A stretch of 64,000 nt of DNA, taken from Akebia trifoliata. Lineage: Eukaryota; Streptophyta; Magnoliopsida; Ranunculales; Lardizabalaceae. This document shows positions 44,890 through 57,459 of the stretch, piece after piece. The stretch is from assembly GCA_017979445.1 (NCBI GenBank), contig CM030707.1, positions 25,054,586 through 25,118,585 of the forward strand, read 5' to 3'. How positions within the stretch are numbered: the first letter of the stretch is position 1; each line of letters begins with the position of its first letter. The notes under the pieces are model-generated. The model searched no databases. It worked only from the letters and a program-made list of their open reading frames with translations, and was not told the DNA's origin. Position numbers and translations under genes: made by a program.

Positions 44890-45405
44890 TTTCTTTTACC
44901 TCATATCATCAAAAATCAGAAGTACGTGATACAACATTTTTTATTTTTAAACCTCGGATTTCATTAGTTTCGAGGTCAAATCGTCCTCCGTCGTAGAAGG
45001 GAGATAGGACAACAACATCGAGATCTTCGAAATCACAAGGTCAAATTTAAAATTAACCACTTCAAATTCGATCCATCTCGATATCCACACCGATCGTCTC
45101 GATTTTTATGCACGTACTTCAATTCTATTTCCTAAAGATTGTAAGGACTCTCAATTTCTATTGGTAACCGTAGATTTATGAAAATTGCATTTAGGTTTTT
45201 TTTTATCAAAAATTAGTATTAGATTTAAAAATAGTAGAATTATTTTTGTTATTTCAAATTCATGCCAGAACTTGCAAATTTGATATGTTTAATTGTATTT
45301 TATAACAAATTATACATGGGTAGGATATTTCACTGGGTTATTTTCTTTAGTTGAGTTTTGTGCATCGTTCGGATCCCGTTTTGATCTCAGTTTTGTATTT
45401 TTTTC
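44890..45405. repeat. Dispersed repeat, copy 2 (inverse of 1-600)
   Basis: The complement matches 1-600 as described there. Shared blocks include TTTGATATGTTTAATTGTA, TTATAACAAATTATA, TACGGTTACCAATAGAAATTG-type and GTCGTAGAAGGGAGA. It ends about 45 bp before the PIF/Harbinger element. Confidence 0.6.
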
Positions 45406-45673
45406 AATGTTATTGAAAAAATAAATTTAATAGTTGAAAAAATGATTTAGGTCCCATTTGATTCAGCTGCCTGAATCTGCTGTCAGCTTCTACTGTCAGA
45501 ATCTACTGTCAGAAGCTGAAACACTAAAAAACTTGTTTGATAGTGCTTTGTAAAAGTGCTGTGCTGTTGACCAGAATCTGATAATTATTGTTTGATACAG
45601 CTTCTAGAATCTGCTGTATTAAGGTAAAATGACCAAAATACCCTTAAGGTTGATAGTACACATAAAATACATC

Positions 45674-46325
45674 AAAAATTACCAGAATACCCTTATAAAT
45701 ATAATAAAATTATATAAAAAATAAAAAAAAATAATTATTTTAATTTTAAAATGTTTATAACTCTTTAAAAATTTATAAAAAAAATTTATAATTCTATAGA
45801 AATTTCGACAGCATCCCCTTTTAAAAATGGACATATGAAATTTTCTTGATAAACAAAATACCCGCATAGTACGCAATGTTGATAATGCATAAAAAATTAA
45901 TAGAATACTCTTATAAATATATAATTACATTAAATATATATATATAATTGATAAAAAAAATTATTTTAATTTTAAAATATTTATAATTCTTTAAAAATTT
46001 ATAATTCTATAGAAATTTCGACAGCATCCCTTTTTAAAAATGGACATATGAAATTTTCCTAATAAACAAAATACATGCATAGTACGCAATGTTGATAATG
46101 CACTTAGAATGCATAAAAAATTAACAGAATACCCCTATAAATATATAATTACATTAAATATATGTATATATAATTGATAAAAAAATTATTTTAATTTTAA
46201 AATGTTTATAATTCTTTAAAAATTTATAAAAAGAATTTATAATTCTATAAAAATTTCGGCAGCATCCCCTTTTAAAAATGGACATATGAAATTTTCTTGA
46301 TAAACAAAATACCTGCATAGTACGA
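45674..46325. repeat. Three tandem units of about 220 bp inside the transposon
   Basis: Unit starts at 45674, 45891 and 46114. Each contains TTTTAATTTTAAAAT, AATTTATAATTCTATA, GAAATTTCGACAGCATCCC and AAAATGGACATATGAAATTTTC. The near-identical minus-strand frames in units 1 and 3 are by-products of the repeat. Confidence 0.9.
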
Positions 46326-46332
46326 AACCAAA

Positions 46333-46474
46333 TATCCACATTACATCATATATACATAACACATCCACATTATATCGTATATACATAACATATCTACAGT
46401 ACATCGTATATACATAACATATCTACATTACAGCGTATATACATAACATATCCACATTACATTGTATAATCTCA
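46333..46474. repeat. 29-bp minisatellite
   Basis: Almost five units of the form ATCCACATTACATCGTATAT plus ACATAACAT in tandem, with point differences. It lies directly downstream of the transposase gene. Confidence 0.9.
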
Positions 46475-46630
46475 TTTACATCGTATGAAAATATATCAAT
46501 GATTGCTAGTAAAAATGACATCAGCTATTGAATCCCTATATATTTTCATTGTTTGTTGACTCTGATGACCTACTGATGAGGGAACTGGATACTCTTGATT
46601 AGTGTTACCCTCTTCTTCCTCTACCATTGA

Positions 46631-47899
46631 TCATTTTTCCTCGAATCGAGCAAATTCTTCATCTACAATCGCATGTTTTCTAATAAAATTATGCAATGTC
46701 ATGTAGGCAACAACAATGTTTCGTTGTTTGTCCAAATTATATGAACGCATTGTCTTCAAGATTGACCATTTTGCCTTCAAAATCCCAAATGTTCGTTTGA
46801 TTACGTTCTGAAATGAAGAATGTAAATAGTTGAATAATTCTTTTCGACCATTTGCTCGTGATCTTCTATAATCTTGTAGATGGTATCGAACACCTCGATA
46901 AGGTGCAAGATAACCATCTATGAGTGGATATCCAGCATCTACCATATAGTATTTACCTATTATTCAAACAAAAAAAATTAATTTCTAGGATTAAATATAA
47001 ACAAATATAATTGACAAATTTTTAGATATAAACCTGGTGGAGGATGTGAAAAATTTAAATTGAGAGTATTCAATGTCTCAAGGAAGATACGTGAATCATT
47101 GGCCGACCCTTCCCAGCCAACCACCACATGAGTGAACAACATGTCAAACGAACATGTTGCCATTTATTTTTTGTGAGTCCCTTATGTCCTCGATATTTCA
47201 CTTGTTCTGCTATTGGTACAAATGCACTAACGTGTGTTCCGTCTATCGCTCCAATACAATCCTACAAAATTTTAAATTATATTAATCTATGAACATTAAT
47301 AAAACAAATGTATTTAAAATATATATATATATATAAGAAATTACCTTAAAATAGGGCTAGAAACGAGGATTGTTACGAATGTGCGGAGATACTTTATTGA
47401 GGTCGAGAGGTACAATTAAGGACATTGACAAGTTCATAATCGCCAAAAGAACTATGTTGAAATACTTGCTAACCGTTTCAAGTGAGTGAATGAAACGATT
47501 TGCAATTAGTCTTTGTCCTTGATTATGTCCTATTATCAATAGGAACATTGCTACTTGTTCTTGAATGGCAAGATATCGTTGCATCTTCAATAGATTTCGC
47601 TCTTCCAAAATGGAACACAAGTTCACAAATACGTGTCTTTCCATTTTAAACAGTGCGTGGCATTCCGTATTATCATCCAGTATTTTTCGCACAAAGTCAA
47701 TCCCCTTGTACTGACAATTAATATGTTCCTCCCTATGTAAGAAATTCTCGCAATAAAATAAGGAGCCTAGGATGACTCCTCTCGTGACTATATTTAAAAC
47801 ACTTGACTCAACAGCATTACTAGTATCACCATTTGAATTAATGGTATCAGTCGTATCATCTGAATCGATAGTATTTCTGGTATCAACATCTGAATCCAT
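46631..47899 (-). pseudogene. PIF/Harbinger transposase, inactivated
   Basis: Minus-strand exons: 47899-47345, 47261-47034 and 46956-46631, with GT-AG junctions that give PYFK-DCIGAIDGTHV and PPPG-KYYMVDAGYP. It belongs to the DDE_Tnp_4/HARBI1-like nuclease family, which cuts and joins element ends. The first catalytic Asp is in AIDGTH, the second in ANDSRIF. In the third block (FQNVIKRTFGILK) the expected Glu of IERTFG is Lys (codon AAA at 46798-46796). There is also an in-frame TAG at 47359-47357, just before PYFK, and a one-base frameshift near 47163-47170 between GLT and MATCSFDM. The start MDSDVD at 47899 gives an acidic N-terminus and is the natural choice. Confidence 0.88.
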
Positions 47900-48236
47900 A
47901 TAACCTGTTTATGAATCCATATTAGTGTTATATACACTAAACTTAGAATACACAATATAGAAAACACAATTAAATGATATCCACCGCATACAACAAAACT
48001 CATTATCCACAACATTAATCACAATATCCATCCAACAGAAAATATTATATCCATCTAACAGAAAATATAATATACATCCAACAGAAAATAATATATCAAT
48101 CTAACAGAAAATATAATATACATCCAACAGAATAGAGTATATTGCACCATATTAGTACAAAAAGTAACCAAAGTATATTGCACTCTATAAGTACATCATA
48201 CAATCAACATAAATATAAAAGTAACATGAAAAAAGT

Positions 48237-49280
48237 CTAAAAATCTCTCCCAGCCAGAAAATCAATCATCTCGCTCTCCAACCACTTAAGACGAATCTCT
48301 GTTGATTGTAACCCATAAAAAATCTCTCTGAATTGCTTATTTTTCATAAACATCTTCAACGCAAAATGATAGAGATCACTATTGGGGATTACATCTGTTA
48401 GCAGGTCTAAGAGGTTGATTGACTCTTGAATACTACCTTTTTTAATAGGAGTGAAATTGTTAGAAACAGATGGCTGGCTGTGAACTACATCTACGAGCTT
48501 CTCCAATGATTGGTCAATTTGCATAGTAGTAGTCATCTTCTACTTACAATCCTGAGATTGTAGAGTATCGCCACTTCTACGTCGAACGGGATCTGTGGGT
48601 GGGGGTACAATAAGGATAGCATCATCTTCAAACTCATCAGCATCATCAGAAGTAAAGTCTAGAGGTGTCTGAGATTCCAGGGGTTGGGTCTCCATGACAT
48701 TATCTAGATCATCTGCATCAAGATTCTCTTGTTGGGGTGTTGATGTAGATGGCATTATACTAGATGCAGGCAACCACATTCGGCTACCAGTAGCATATGT
48801 GCCTCTAAAAATGAAATCCAATTGCTTCGCAAATTTCAGAGGCTTCATTCGGAATATTGCATCTTTTGGATGATGCTTTAAAAAATAAAAATTTTAAATT
48901 ATATATAAAAGAAAAAAATTAAAATAAATAAAAAAAAAGTAACAAAAAAACTATACCTCTAACCACCCATCCCACCATTCCTCACTTGCATCTAATATGT
49001 TGGTCTCAACATCATAAGAGATGCCACTATTTGTGCAAATCTTATTCCAACGTCCCCAAAGTCCTTTTTGTCTATCCCACTTGTTTATCATTTGTCCTCT
49101 ATCATAGTAAACACTAGTTCTTTTTTTAAACTCCTTCATTAAGGTTTCATATCCGATCTTCTCAAGTACTTTATGTGGTCTCCTCCTCCTTTTAACTAAT
49201 TCAATGCATATTTCAACCCAAACTTCATGTTGTTTGGGTGTCCATTCTGCTTTCGCACCCTTTGAATTGTTATCTTCCAT
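48237..49280 (-). pseudogene. Myb/SANT-like partner protein of the Harbinger transposon
   Basis: Exon 1 (49280 to about 48957) encodes a Myb_DNA-bind_3-type domain: WTPKQHEVWVEICIELVKR, the helix region around MINKWDRQKG, then W at LWGRWNKI and the hallmark EEWWDGW, ending at GAG|GTATAG. The next exon starts near 48878 (HHPKDAIFRM) and runs through an acidic, S/T/P-rich segment. An in-frame TAG at 48542-48540 interrupts it before a final conserved-looking stretch (MTTTMQIDQSLEKL ... LKWLESEMIDFLAG, 48536-48237). In this superfamily the Myb-like protein helps recruit transposase to element ends. A GTAAGT just before the TAG could be a further donor, so the nonsense call is less certain than for the transposase. 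Confidence 0.8.
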
Positions 49281-51797
49281 CTGTCAATGGTAATAATAAG
49301 AGTAGTGCATGAAATGAAACATGTCATATTCTACTTCACCTTCATCATCAGTCATTCATAAAAATTTTAATTGATGTGTGTGTAAATTAAAGAAAAACAC
49401 ACATATATTTATGAAAACATTAAATACAAACAAGAGATTGAATCAGAACTTAAAAATCAAATCCATGAATCGACGCATTAGTTATATAAATTCTTGCAAA
49501 AAGGCTTGGGTCCTCATCATTCTGAGTAATAGCTGAAGACACCATGTAAGATAATTATAGTTAATAACATATCAATGGCCAAAGCATGATTCCAAAATCC
49601 TGATATTCGAAGTTATTACTGAAATGCATTAAGAATAAAATCACAGAGATGCTCAAATTAGGACATCTATATCAATGACTACCTTAACCTGCTAAATAAG
49701 AGAAAAATCCTAAAAGACTATTATTAAAAATAGAATATGAATCCTACTAACATGAAATAGAGCTTGACCGATAAACTTCATTATAAAATCAATTTTAGAA
49801 GACTATTAAATCTCACAAAACAAATAGAGAACAAAAAACTACTATTTATTTTAGAAATATCTGTATTTTATAACTCTTTGAAGGAAATAGAACTTCTAAA
49901 ATGCCAAGAACATAACCAAATACTTCAATTTTCCAAAAAGTAGAAGAAAAAAATATCCAAAAAAAAATTAAAAAAAAACCCAAATAAAAACTCCCTTATT
50001 TCAACCTATAAAAAACTCCTATATTTCTTAGAATCTACAAGTTCCCACAAATACCCATATTTATTTATGATGGGATCTCTAAAAAATCAGAATAAAATAT
50101 ACCTGAAAATAGAAAAGCATTAATTGAAGAACATGACATATTTCCCTAAACAATGAAACAAAGAGAAAACTCAACAAAAATAACTGCATCTGAATCTCTC
50201 AAATCAAAACAAACAAAATCTACCTAGAAACACCCTTAAATCAAGAAAAAAAAATACCCAATTGAGATTTTCAGGTTTAGTGATCATTAACCAACGTTCT
50301 ACCGACAACAAATAAATACAAGAAAAAAAAAGTTAACACATAGAACAAGAATAAAGGTGATACCTCTGTAGAGAGAAAAAAGACAAATAAAGAGCTTGAT
50401 AGAGAAGAGTGAGAATTCAATTTATACCTAAAAATAGAATATTATCAATTGAAGAACATAACATATTTTCCTAAACAGCCATTTCTATTACAAAGAAAAT
50501 GAGAATTCAATTTAAAACAGTGCCAAGGTTATAATTCTTCAGTAATTGAATTAAGGTTAGTAGATCGAAATCCTCCTCTACCTCTCTATCAAGTAACTCC
50601 AGATCAAAGAAAAATTAGTTACAGAGACCCAAATGCATCTGCCCAATCATTTATCCCTAAAAACAAGTGTATATCCCCAATTTCAAATGAAACCTAATAT
50701 TAAACCACCTTAGATAGATCAAAACAATGTGCAAACAACACATACACGTAAAGCAACAGATGAAATAGAAATAAATTAATAAACAGAAAAAGTCTCTAGA
50801 TTCCATGGGAAAAATATTAATATAGATTAAATCACAAGCAAATGACCATGAACTTTACTCATCTGAGATTCAAGATTAAAAAATTCTAATAAAAACTTCA
50901 AATTGGTTCATAAACAAATATAAAAAAAATATCAAAATTCACTAAAATTAACACGAAATGTCGTTACTTGTTAAAATGCAGACCTAAAAATCTGAAATTT
51001 AAAAATAATAATTTAAAAAATAAATAAATATAGAGACGAAATGTTACTGGAAATTAATACCCTAGAAAATATAGTCGAATTACCTGGAGATTCACCAGAG
51101 ACGTATGTATATCGAAGATTGATGGATGGATTTGATTTCATTTTTCAGACAAAGAGAGAGAGAGAGAGAAAGAGAGAGAGAGTTTTGATCTATTTTTCGA
51201 GGTATTTTCGATAAGAAGAAATGAAGAGAAGAACAGATTTGTGATCTATTGAGTAAAAAATCGAGCTGTTGTGTGCGGTTCTTCAACAGAGAAGAAAATG
51301 AAAGAAGAAGAGATGTGTGACCAAAGAACAGTCGCATGCTGTCGAGAAGAAGATATAAAGATGGAAAACATATGTGATCTGTTGAGTTGCTGTGTGGTTC
51401 AGTCGTAGAGAAGGGAAGAAGAGAGGGGTGTTTCGGTTTTTCGAGCTGAGTAGTTTTTCGACTTTAAATTCACCCGCAAACACGAATGTAAAAAGCCCCT
51501 TTCAGTAGCTTTTGTTATCTACGTTTCAAAACGCAATTTGTTAACGTGAATTTTATTACCAAACGATAATTTCGGAGTGAGTGGCAGATTTTAGAAGCAA
51601 AAATGCGCTTTAAAAAACGGAAACAAACACCAGCTTAATATTCAGTGAACTCATATTCAGTTAATGAATATCAGAAAATAAATATTTTTTTCGAAAGATT
51701 CAGAACTACGAAAATTGGAAAAAGGGGATGAAACGGTAAAATGTCAAAATCACACCTAAGGGGGTGATGTTTGCATTTTACATCAGAAAAGATGGGA

Positions 51798-52155
51798 TGT
51801 CACACCCCGTACACATGCCAAACTGGACCCATGATCAGTTGGGATAGCGGTGTGGTAGTAGTGTTACACATGACAAACTCCATAAGCTGACATGTGGCTG
51901 TGGATAGGAAATACGGCTAAGGAGTGATGCCTGCATTTTACATTGTTGTGTTGTGTATAAGTTGGTGAACGAATATTCAGGGATAATGTTATTGATTGCA
52001 TGTTTATTACTTTCTGTTAGCGTGAGGCGCTGTTTACTTTTCCGTTCTATTATTTATTTTAGGCCGGATAGCCACAGTTACATGGTAGGAAAATGAATAT
52101 CTATTATCAACCTTGTATTGTTAATTCTCTTTTATTTTCAAATGAAAATAATATG

Positions 52156-52156
<1 letters not shown>
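51798..52156 (+). repeat. Possible LTR start (TGTCACACCCC)
   Basis: TGTCACACCCCGTACAC at 51798 resembles the first bases of many plant gypsy LTRs, and GGTGTGGTAGTAG-type sequence follows. No downstream end, TSD or internal domain was identified. Confidence 0.3.

Positions 52157-52223
<67 letters not shown>
52157..52223. repeat. (TA)n microsatellite
   Basis: About 33 uninterrupted TA dinucleotides; likely polymorphic. Confidence 0.95.
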
Positions 52224-52227
<4 letters not shown>

Positions 52228-54104
52228 TTGTGAGCTGTTAAAGAGTTTGTGAATGTCTGAAGGGATAATGCGTCATATCATCTGGAGTAGTGTACTATCT
52301 TAGGATATACGGTAGGGACAATCAAACTCATATATGGGATAAGACACGTATGACAATGGAGTCACTACTGGAATTCGAGTTTATTCCTCTCTATTTTCAC
52401 TAGTGAACTTGTAATGTAAAGGTGGTCGTATATGAATGGTTTGTATATTTAGGAATCACATGCACGCTTGGTAGGCATAGACGAAGATGATTAGTTAGTG
52501 ATTACTAACAATTTATAGAAGTCGAACATTCTGACACATCAAAAAGAGACCTATTGCTTACGATCACGTCAAATGGCCAATCTGAACCGGATAAATGGTC
52601 AACCTAACGTGGTAAGTGCAATGATCGACCACAAAATCAGGAATTAAAAGCCAGTAAAGAATTGTAATATCATGTCCCAACTGAGAGTAATCCAGTCGTA
52701 AATCCCAACTCTCTAATTTCACTACTCCACCATTGTGTATTATGTAGTTGTTGCCTTATTTTGATATATAAAATGAAATGCATGTTTAATGTTTCTCTTC
52801 GGTCAATTAGATTTGTATAAAAAGAAAATGCTATAATGAGTATTGTTGATTGATGTAATATGAGTTTTAAAATATTTAGTTACTCATCCTTAGCTATATG
52901 TACCAGTTAATCGTAGTTTCTTCTGTAAAACTTTGCATATTTTAAAATGATTGAGTATGTTTATTCGTTCATGTTAGGAGAGGTTATTGGTAGAAATTGT
53001 TTGCTTCCCTACTGGATAACCATTATTACTAATCATTTCATTTTCCATTTTTTTAATTTCAAATCATGCGTTTGGCAAGACATGTGTAGAGCACGAGTGA
53101 TGACTATTTGGTATGTCAGATACCCCCTAGTGATATTAGTTCATTTAGGTAGTATCATAGATCTTGTACTGAGCATTAAGACTTTTGTTAGAGGGAGAAA
53201 ATGTTTGTATAATCATGTATTTTGTTTATCCTTCCGCACTCTGATTTATCATACGTTATTAGATGTATATAGGCTTTCGTTATTATTCTATTTTGTATGT
53301 ATATATGCAAGATTTAATGTATGTTATTTATTAGGTGCATGTTTTTAGCGCCTTGGAATGCTAACATAAATGGAGGAGACCATGTCAAAATTTTGAGGTG
53401 CCACCTAGTGCCTCGAGATCTGACATGGGATTTTATGTTAATGTTTTTCAGGGCGCCACATATGAAGAGTTAAAATCTCTGATCAAGTCAGGGCAATGGA
53501 CTTCCTAAATGTGACCATATTGACAGCAAACTTGGAACAAGAAAAAACGAGTAGATCCCGACAAACCAATCAAGACTAAGAATTGATAGTTACTAAAAGA
53601 CAAAGAGGGCTAGGCAGAATGTTGGAAGGAACCTATCCATCTAATCATGCTCTTATCGACACACTAAAGATAATCATACCAGTTCTCATTCCTAACCACA
53701 AAGAGCGGATACTCTCTTGTCGACATCACGGAAACTAAATCGACGCTATAAGAGAAAGGACGCTCAACCGCTTCAACGAAAGAGAGATGATCGAAAAGTC
53801 GAAACTACACCAGAACAAAGAGGTAATCAAATAATAATAAAAAAAAAATTTAAATAAAAAATCTATAAAAATTCATAAACTTACAAAAAAAAAATAGAGT
53901 GTGTTTTTGTTTTTACCTGCAAAAGGGGTGCACACCTCTAGAAAAAATGACGTTTCTCAACAGCGCAAGTTGTCAAAACTCTATTAAGCTCAACTAAAAA
54001 CATCAGAGATAACATACTAACTTCACGAACTTGAGTGATTATGCTTATCAAAGAGGGATCCACTAAGTCATTTTCCCTAGGAAACAAGATTTAGTTTACA
54101 ACCA
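52224..54104. other. Intergenic, nothing firm
   Basis: A 133-residue plus-strand frame at 52947-53348 is Leu/Phe/Ile/Tyr-rich in AT-rich DNA with no recognisable domain and no splice or promoter context. I do not call it a gene. The rest has no recognised feature. Confidence 0.4.
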
Positions 54105-54430
54105 TCAAGGATAGGGCGTTAAATCGGATATCCGACAAAATGTGTGTTCAAAGATATAAGGTTTTGATAATCGAACTAGAGTAGAATCCCCATTTAGCTT
54201 CTCTAGATAAGAATGACGAATTCCAAGAAATTGAATTACTTCATTCTGATAACTAGGATGTAAAAAAGGAGAAACTATTTTTTTAGAGAAGTATAACTCA
54301 AGGATCCTCTCCAACTCTTCGATAGTTGGTGTGAGCTCATATTTGTTGAATCAAAACACATTAGAATTCGGAGTCCAACACTCAATCATAACTTCAATCA
54401 AATCCTACTTCACCCCCACCTCATACAAAG
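54105..54430 (-). pseudogene. Fragment of a plant transposon-associated protein
   Basis: Reading minus from about 54430: VMIECWTPNSNVF, then KYELTPTIEELERILELYF and PSYQNEVIQFLGI. The ELTPTIEE motif is common at the start of a large plant family of retroelement-associated proteins (DUF7745-like). A stop lies between VF and NKYE, and no downstream domain follows. Assignment rests on this one motif. Confidence 0.4.
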
Positions 54431-55157
54431 CTTATTCTCACCAATCCATCTTGCCCTTTCATCCGTAGACATTGATTGAATTTACCTAGTTGTATGGTTC
54501 TCCCTAATAGAATACCGATTTAGGTTAAGAAAAGTAGGACCCGAAGTGTTGGTTCCCTCCCTGATTTCATAGTCATTTGTTCTTGAGTAGTTGGTATGCT
54601 CCATCTAGGGCAAGAGAGTCTCAAGTCTTAGAGAAAAATCATAACTTTTTGAGCAAATTGCAAGTTTTACAAGCAAAATATCAATTTTTGGACTTTAAAT
54701 TGCGAAAAAAGTTATGGTCCATAGGTAATCCATGGAATGGGGGGAAATTTTGCTTGGCTGTAGGTAACCCACGGCTAGAACAAAAAGTTTTCAAAACTTT
54801 TTTTGTTATATTCCTTGATGAATTTGTTTATAAAACCCCAGGGATAGCCCTTTTGTATTTCGGATCTAACCTGTCAATTTTGTAGAAAATAGTCATTCAT
54901 CGAAACATGCATCAAATTCAAAATAGGTAGAAACTGACGAATCCAGGTAAAAAAGGAATAAAAGTCTTACACACACAACTATACAAGGTATGTAGTGTTT
55001 TTATTACAAAATGACCCTTAAAAAACACTCATTTTAGCCAAGAAATGCCTTTGGTACAATGACGAAACATCTTGCCAAAGAATCATCATTGTTGAGGCTC
55101 TAGCTCAAGCTTTGCCTCATGCTCCGGTTCATGCTCGGCCTCAGGCTTCGGTTCAGG

Positions 55158-56690
55158 CTCTACCTTGGGCTTGGTTCTAGCTTTGTCTCCTTTTCAACTT
55201 CCAGTTTAGCCTCTAACTCTAGTTCAGCTTGATACTCAGACTCGCACTCTTCAGTGGCATAGTTGGTTTTGGGCTCTGAGGGTCTCGTGAACCAATAGTT
55301 TGTGCACCCGACATGGCTGGTTCTCGTTGCATCCCAAGTAGCATTGTTTCTAGTCTGATAGTATCCTTGATGACCAAAATTGCTTGCTCGATGTGGCTCG
55401 ATAGGTGGCTTCGGGTAGTAAAGTGACTGGTAAGCACTAGCCGAAGTATAAGGAGTACTTTTCCCAGAAACTCCTTGATGTGACCAAAACAATCAAACAA
55501 AAATATATACATGTTAATAAGTGTGATCATTTTGTTTTGTTAAATGAATAATTACTAACTAAAATATTTTCTCTACTAACCTAATATGATTCAGGTGGCC
55601 TCTAATATGAGGAACTAGCATCTTCTCGTGCCTGTTGGAAAGCCTACAAGAAATAATAGAATGATCGAATCAGAGTTTTCAAAATGAGGGAAAGTCTATC
55701 AAGTGATTACTAGTTCACGTTGGAGTTGTTCTATGTAAGAAGTTTGTCAAGCCATATCAAGGTTCCTCCTTTCCTCTCGTTCGAGGTACCTAACCAATTC
55801 AGCATCCTATGAGCAAAAACGAGAAGTGGGAAAGCGGTAATGACAACAAAAAAGGAAAAAAAAAAAAAAGGTAAAGAAAGACAACTGGACCTCATGTTGG
55901 CGAACATAAACGCCCTCGAATTCCTAAACCCCCTCGACTACCTCAACTAGAGGAAGCAAACACCTAATGGATACCTCCTGGAACCACTTGTTGTAGTTCC
56001 CAGGAAGAATCAATTGCTCCCTAGGAATACTCTTAGCATTGGCAAGCAAGCCATCCTCAGTGGCACTGAAATGAGAGGCGTTCTCCCAAGTAGGACATAT
56101 AAGAAAACTCGTCGATATAACACGAAGAACCATCCTTTGAAAATCAAGAAGGCAAGGTGCAGCAAAATCTGGATGAGCAGAAATAGAAGGTGGTAACTCT
56201 AGTACTCAAGGATTGATGATCTAAAAAAAAGAAATGAGTAGCTAAGACAGGGAGGAAAATGAATGAGAATAAAGAAGGACAAAGAAACATGACAATACTT
56301 ACATCTCGACAGAAGCATCGATCCAAGTGAGCCCGAGCAAACAAACCTCTACTCTTTTGTGTCTTTTTAGGATGGATAGTCAATTTCTGACCCATGGGGT
56401 AGTCAGCTCCTCTTGAAGGCATATGAGGACGATAAAAAGGAAAATAGCGATGCGAGAATAATTGCAAAAGAGAAAAGGTATGAGGCACAAAAAAGAGAGT
56501 ACAGAATCTAAAGTAAAGTTGTGAAATACCTCAACAAAAGGCCAGAAGAAGCATAGAGATATTCCATCACTATGTTGGTCCATCACACCCAAGATCACTC
56601 GATCTATTCTCCCAAGTATCATGCTTCCCTAATTGTATTCATGAATACAATCTATGTCTCATACAACTGAAAGGAAGATGGCATCAACTG
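55158..56690 (-). pseudogene. Decayed multi-exon coding remnant, unrecognised
   Basis: Several minus-strand blocks read as protein and sit between plausible splice sites. In order: FMNTIREA..ILGRIDRVILGVMDQ (about 56655-56560); YRPHMPSRGADYPMGQKLTI then LFARAHLDRCFCRD followed by GTAAGT (about 56445-56305); FAAPCLLDFQRMVLRVIST then PTWENASHFSATEDGLLANA (about 56185-56020), continuing to EFEGVYVRQHE; DAELVRYLEREERRNLD (about 55805-55755); and a Tyr/Pro/Asn-rich tail ending in E/L/K repeats (55492-55160). Stops occur within blocks (for example after VVEGV and after NLDMA). I do not know the family. It may be a host gene fossil or a transposon ORF. Confidence 0.45.
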
Positions 56691-56989
56691 AAGCTTGGTC
56701 CTTAGAGAAGGAGCAAGCACCCAACATAATGAGAAATAATCATCTAAACATGATGATAAAACAAGGGTGATCAACTCAAATCTATACATAAGAACCTACT
56801 ATACTGGCAGTTGCTTCTATAATGGTTGGGCTTAGAGGAACCATACTTAAGTTTCCATTACTTGGTTAATATTTTTGTCAAAAATGAAGTTTTAAATCAA
56901 AGTGTCATTATTCGCAAAAAATATTTTAGAAAATGATGCATTGCGAATCAATTCGAATCTTAAAGATAATGTCCAATATCTTAACATAA

Positions 56990-57124
56990 TAATATTTTTA
57001 AGCTGCCATTGCCACACCAGCTTTTACTAATGCCACACCAATTCCTTCTAAATCACCAAAGAATTGACACAATTGGTGTGGTGTTCGTAAAAGTTAGTTT
57101 GGCAATAGCAACTCTCTAATATTT
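56990..57124. mobile_element. Small hairpin MITE with possible 8-bp TSD TAATATTT
   Basis: GCCATTGCCACACCAG and CTTTTACTAATGCCACACCAATT on the left are complementary to AATTGGTGTGGTGTTCGTAAAAG and TTTGGCAATAGC on the right (57001-57112). TAATATTT flanks at 56990-56997 and 57117-57124 would give a hAT-like TSD, though AT-rich flanks weaken this. Confidence 0.6.
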
Positions 57125-57178
57125 CAACTTTAGCTGGAAGCATTGAAAGAAAAATGAGTCATGATAATATGTTCACCT

Positions 57179-57353
57179 AGTGGCATACTCAAATGACGCC
57201 ATGCCATGACAAGGTCGGGTGCCGTAGATTTATACGATTGCACTTCCCCATAGAAAAAGGTGTATCCCGAAGTGTTCAGTCAGTTTAGATCTACGGTTCC
57301 CAAACTTGTACACGTCATGGAGTCCATGGTTCCCAAACTGAGTCATATGAGTA
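57179..57353. repeat. Diverged inverted repeat
   Basis: GTGGCATACTCAAATGAC at 57180 pairs with GTCATATGAGTATGCCAC near 57340, and CCGTAGATTTA near 57222 with TAGATCTACGG near 57284. A short loop separates the arms. No coding sequence. Confidence 0.5.
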
Positions 57354-57459
57354 TGCCACGACTCAAGAAAAATATTGCATTCTTTTGTTGATCCACTAAC
57401 CGTATGAATATGTGGTCTGGTCCATCCCTTGGGAAGTCTACACACAAAAGATCAGTTTA

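Larger units (their letters stand above)
45447..51637 (-). mobile_element. PIF/Harbinger transposon, 6.2 kb, TSD TTA
   Basis: The element (45450-51634) carries a PIF-type transposase and a Myb-like gene, both on the minus strand, the two-gene set typical of this superfamily. The proposed ends are GGTCCCATTTGATTCAG at 45450 and the complement of CAAACACCAGC ending at 51634. They match in 10 of 17 positions and are flanked by TTA on both sides (45447-45449 and 51635-51637), the usual target. Both genes are broken, so the copy cannot move on its own. Gene identity is firm; the exact ends are less so. The upstream part 49281-51634 has no gene and includes a GA tract at 51149-51182. Confidence 0.75.

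Noticed and set aside
52947..53348. 133-residue plus-strand frame
   Set aside because: AT-rich, hydrophobic by composition, with no motif, no splice or promoter context and no conserved feature I can see.
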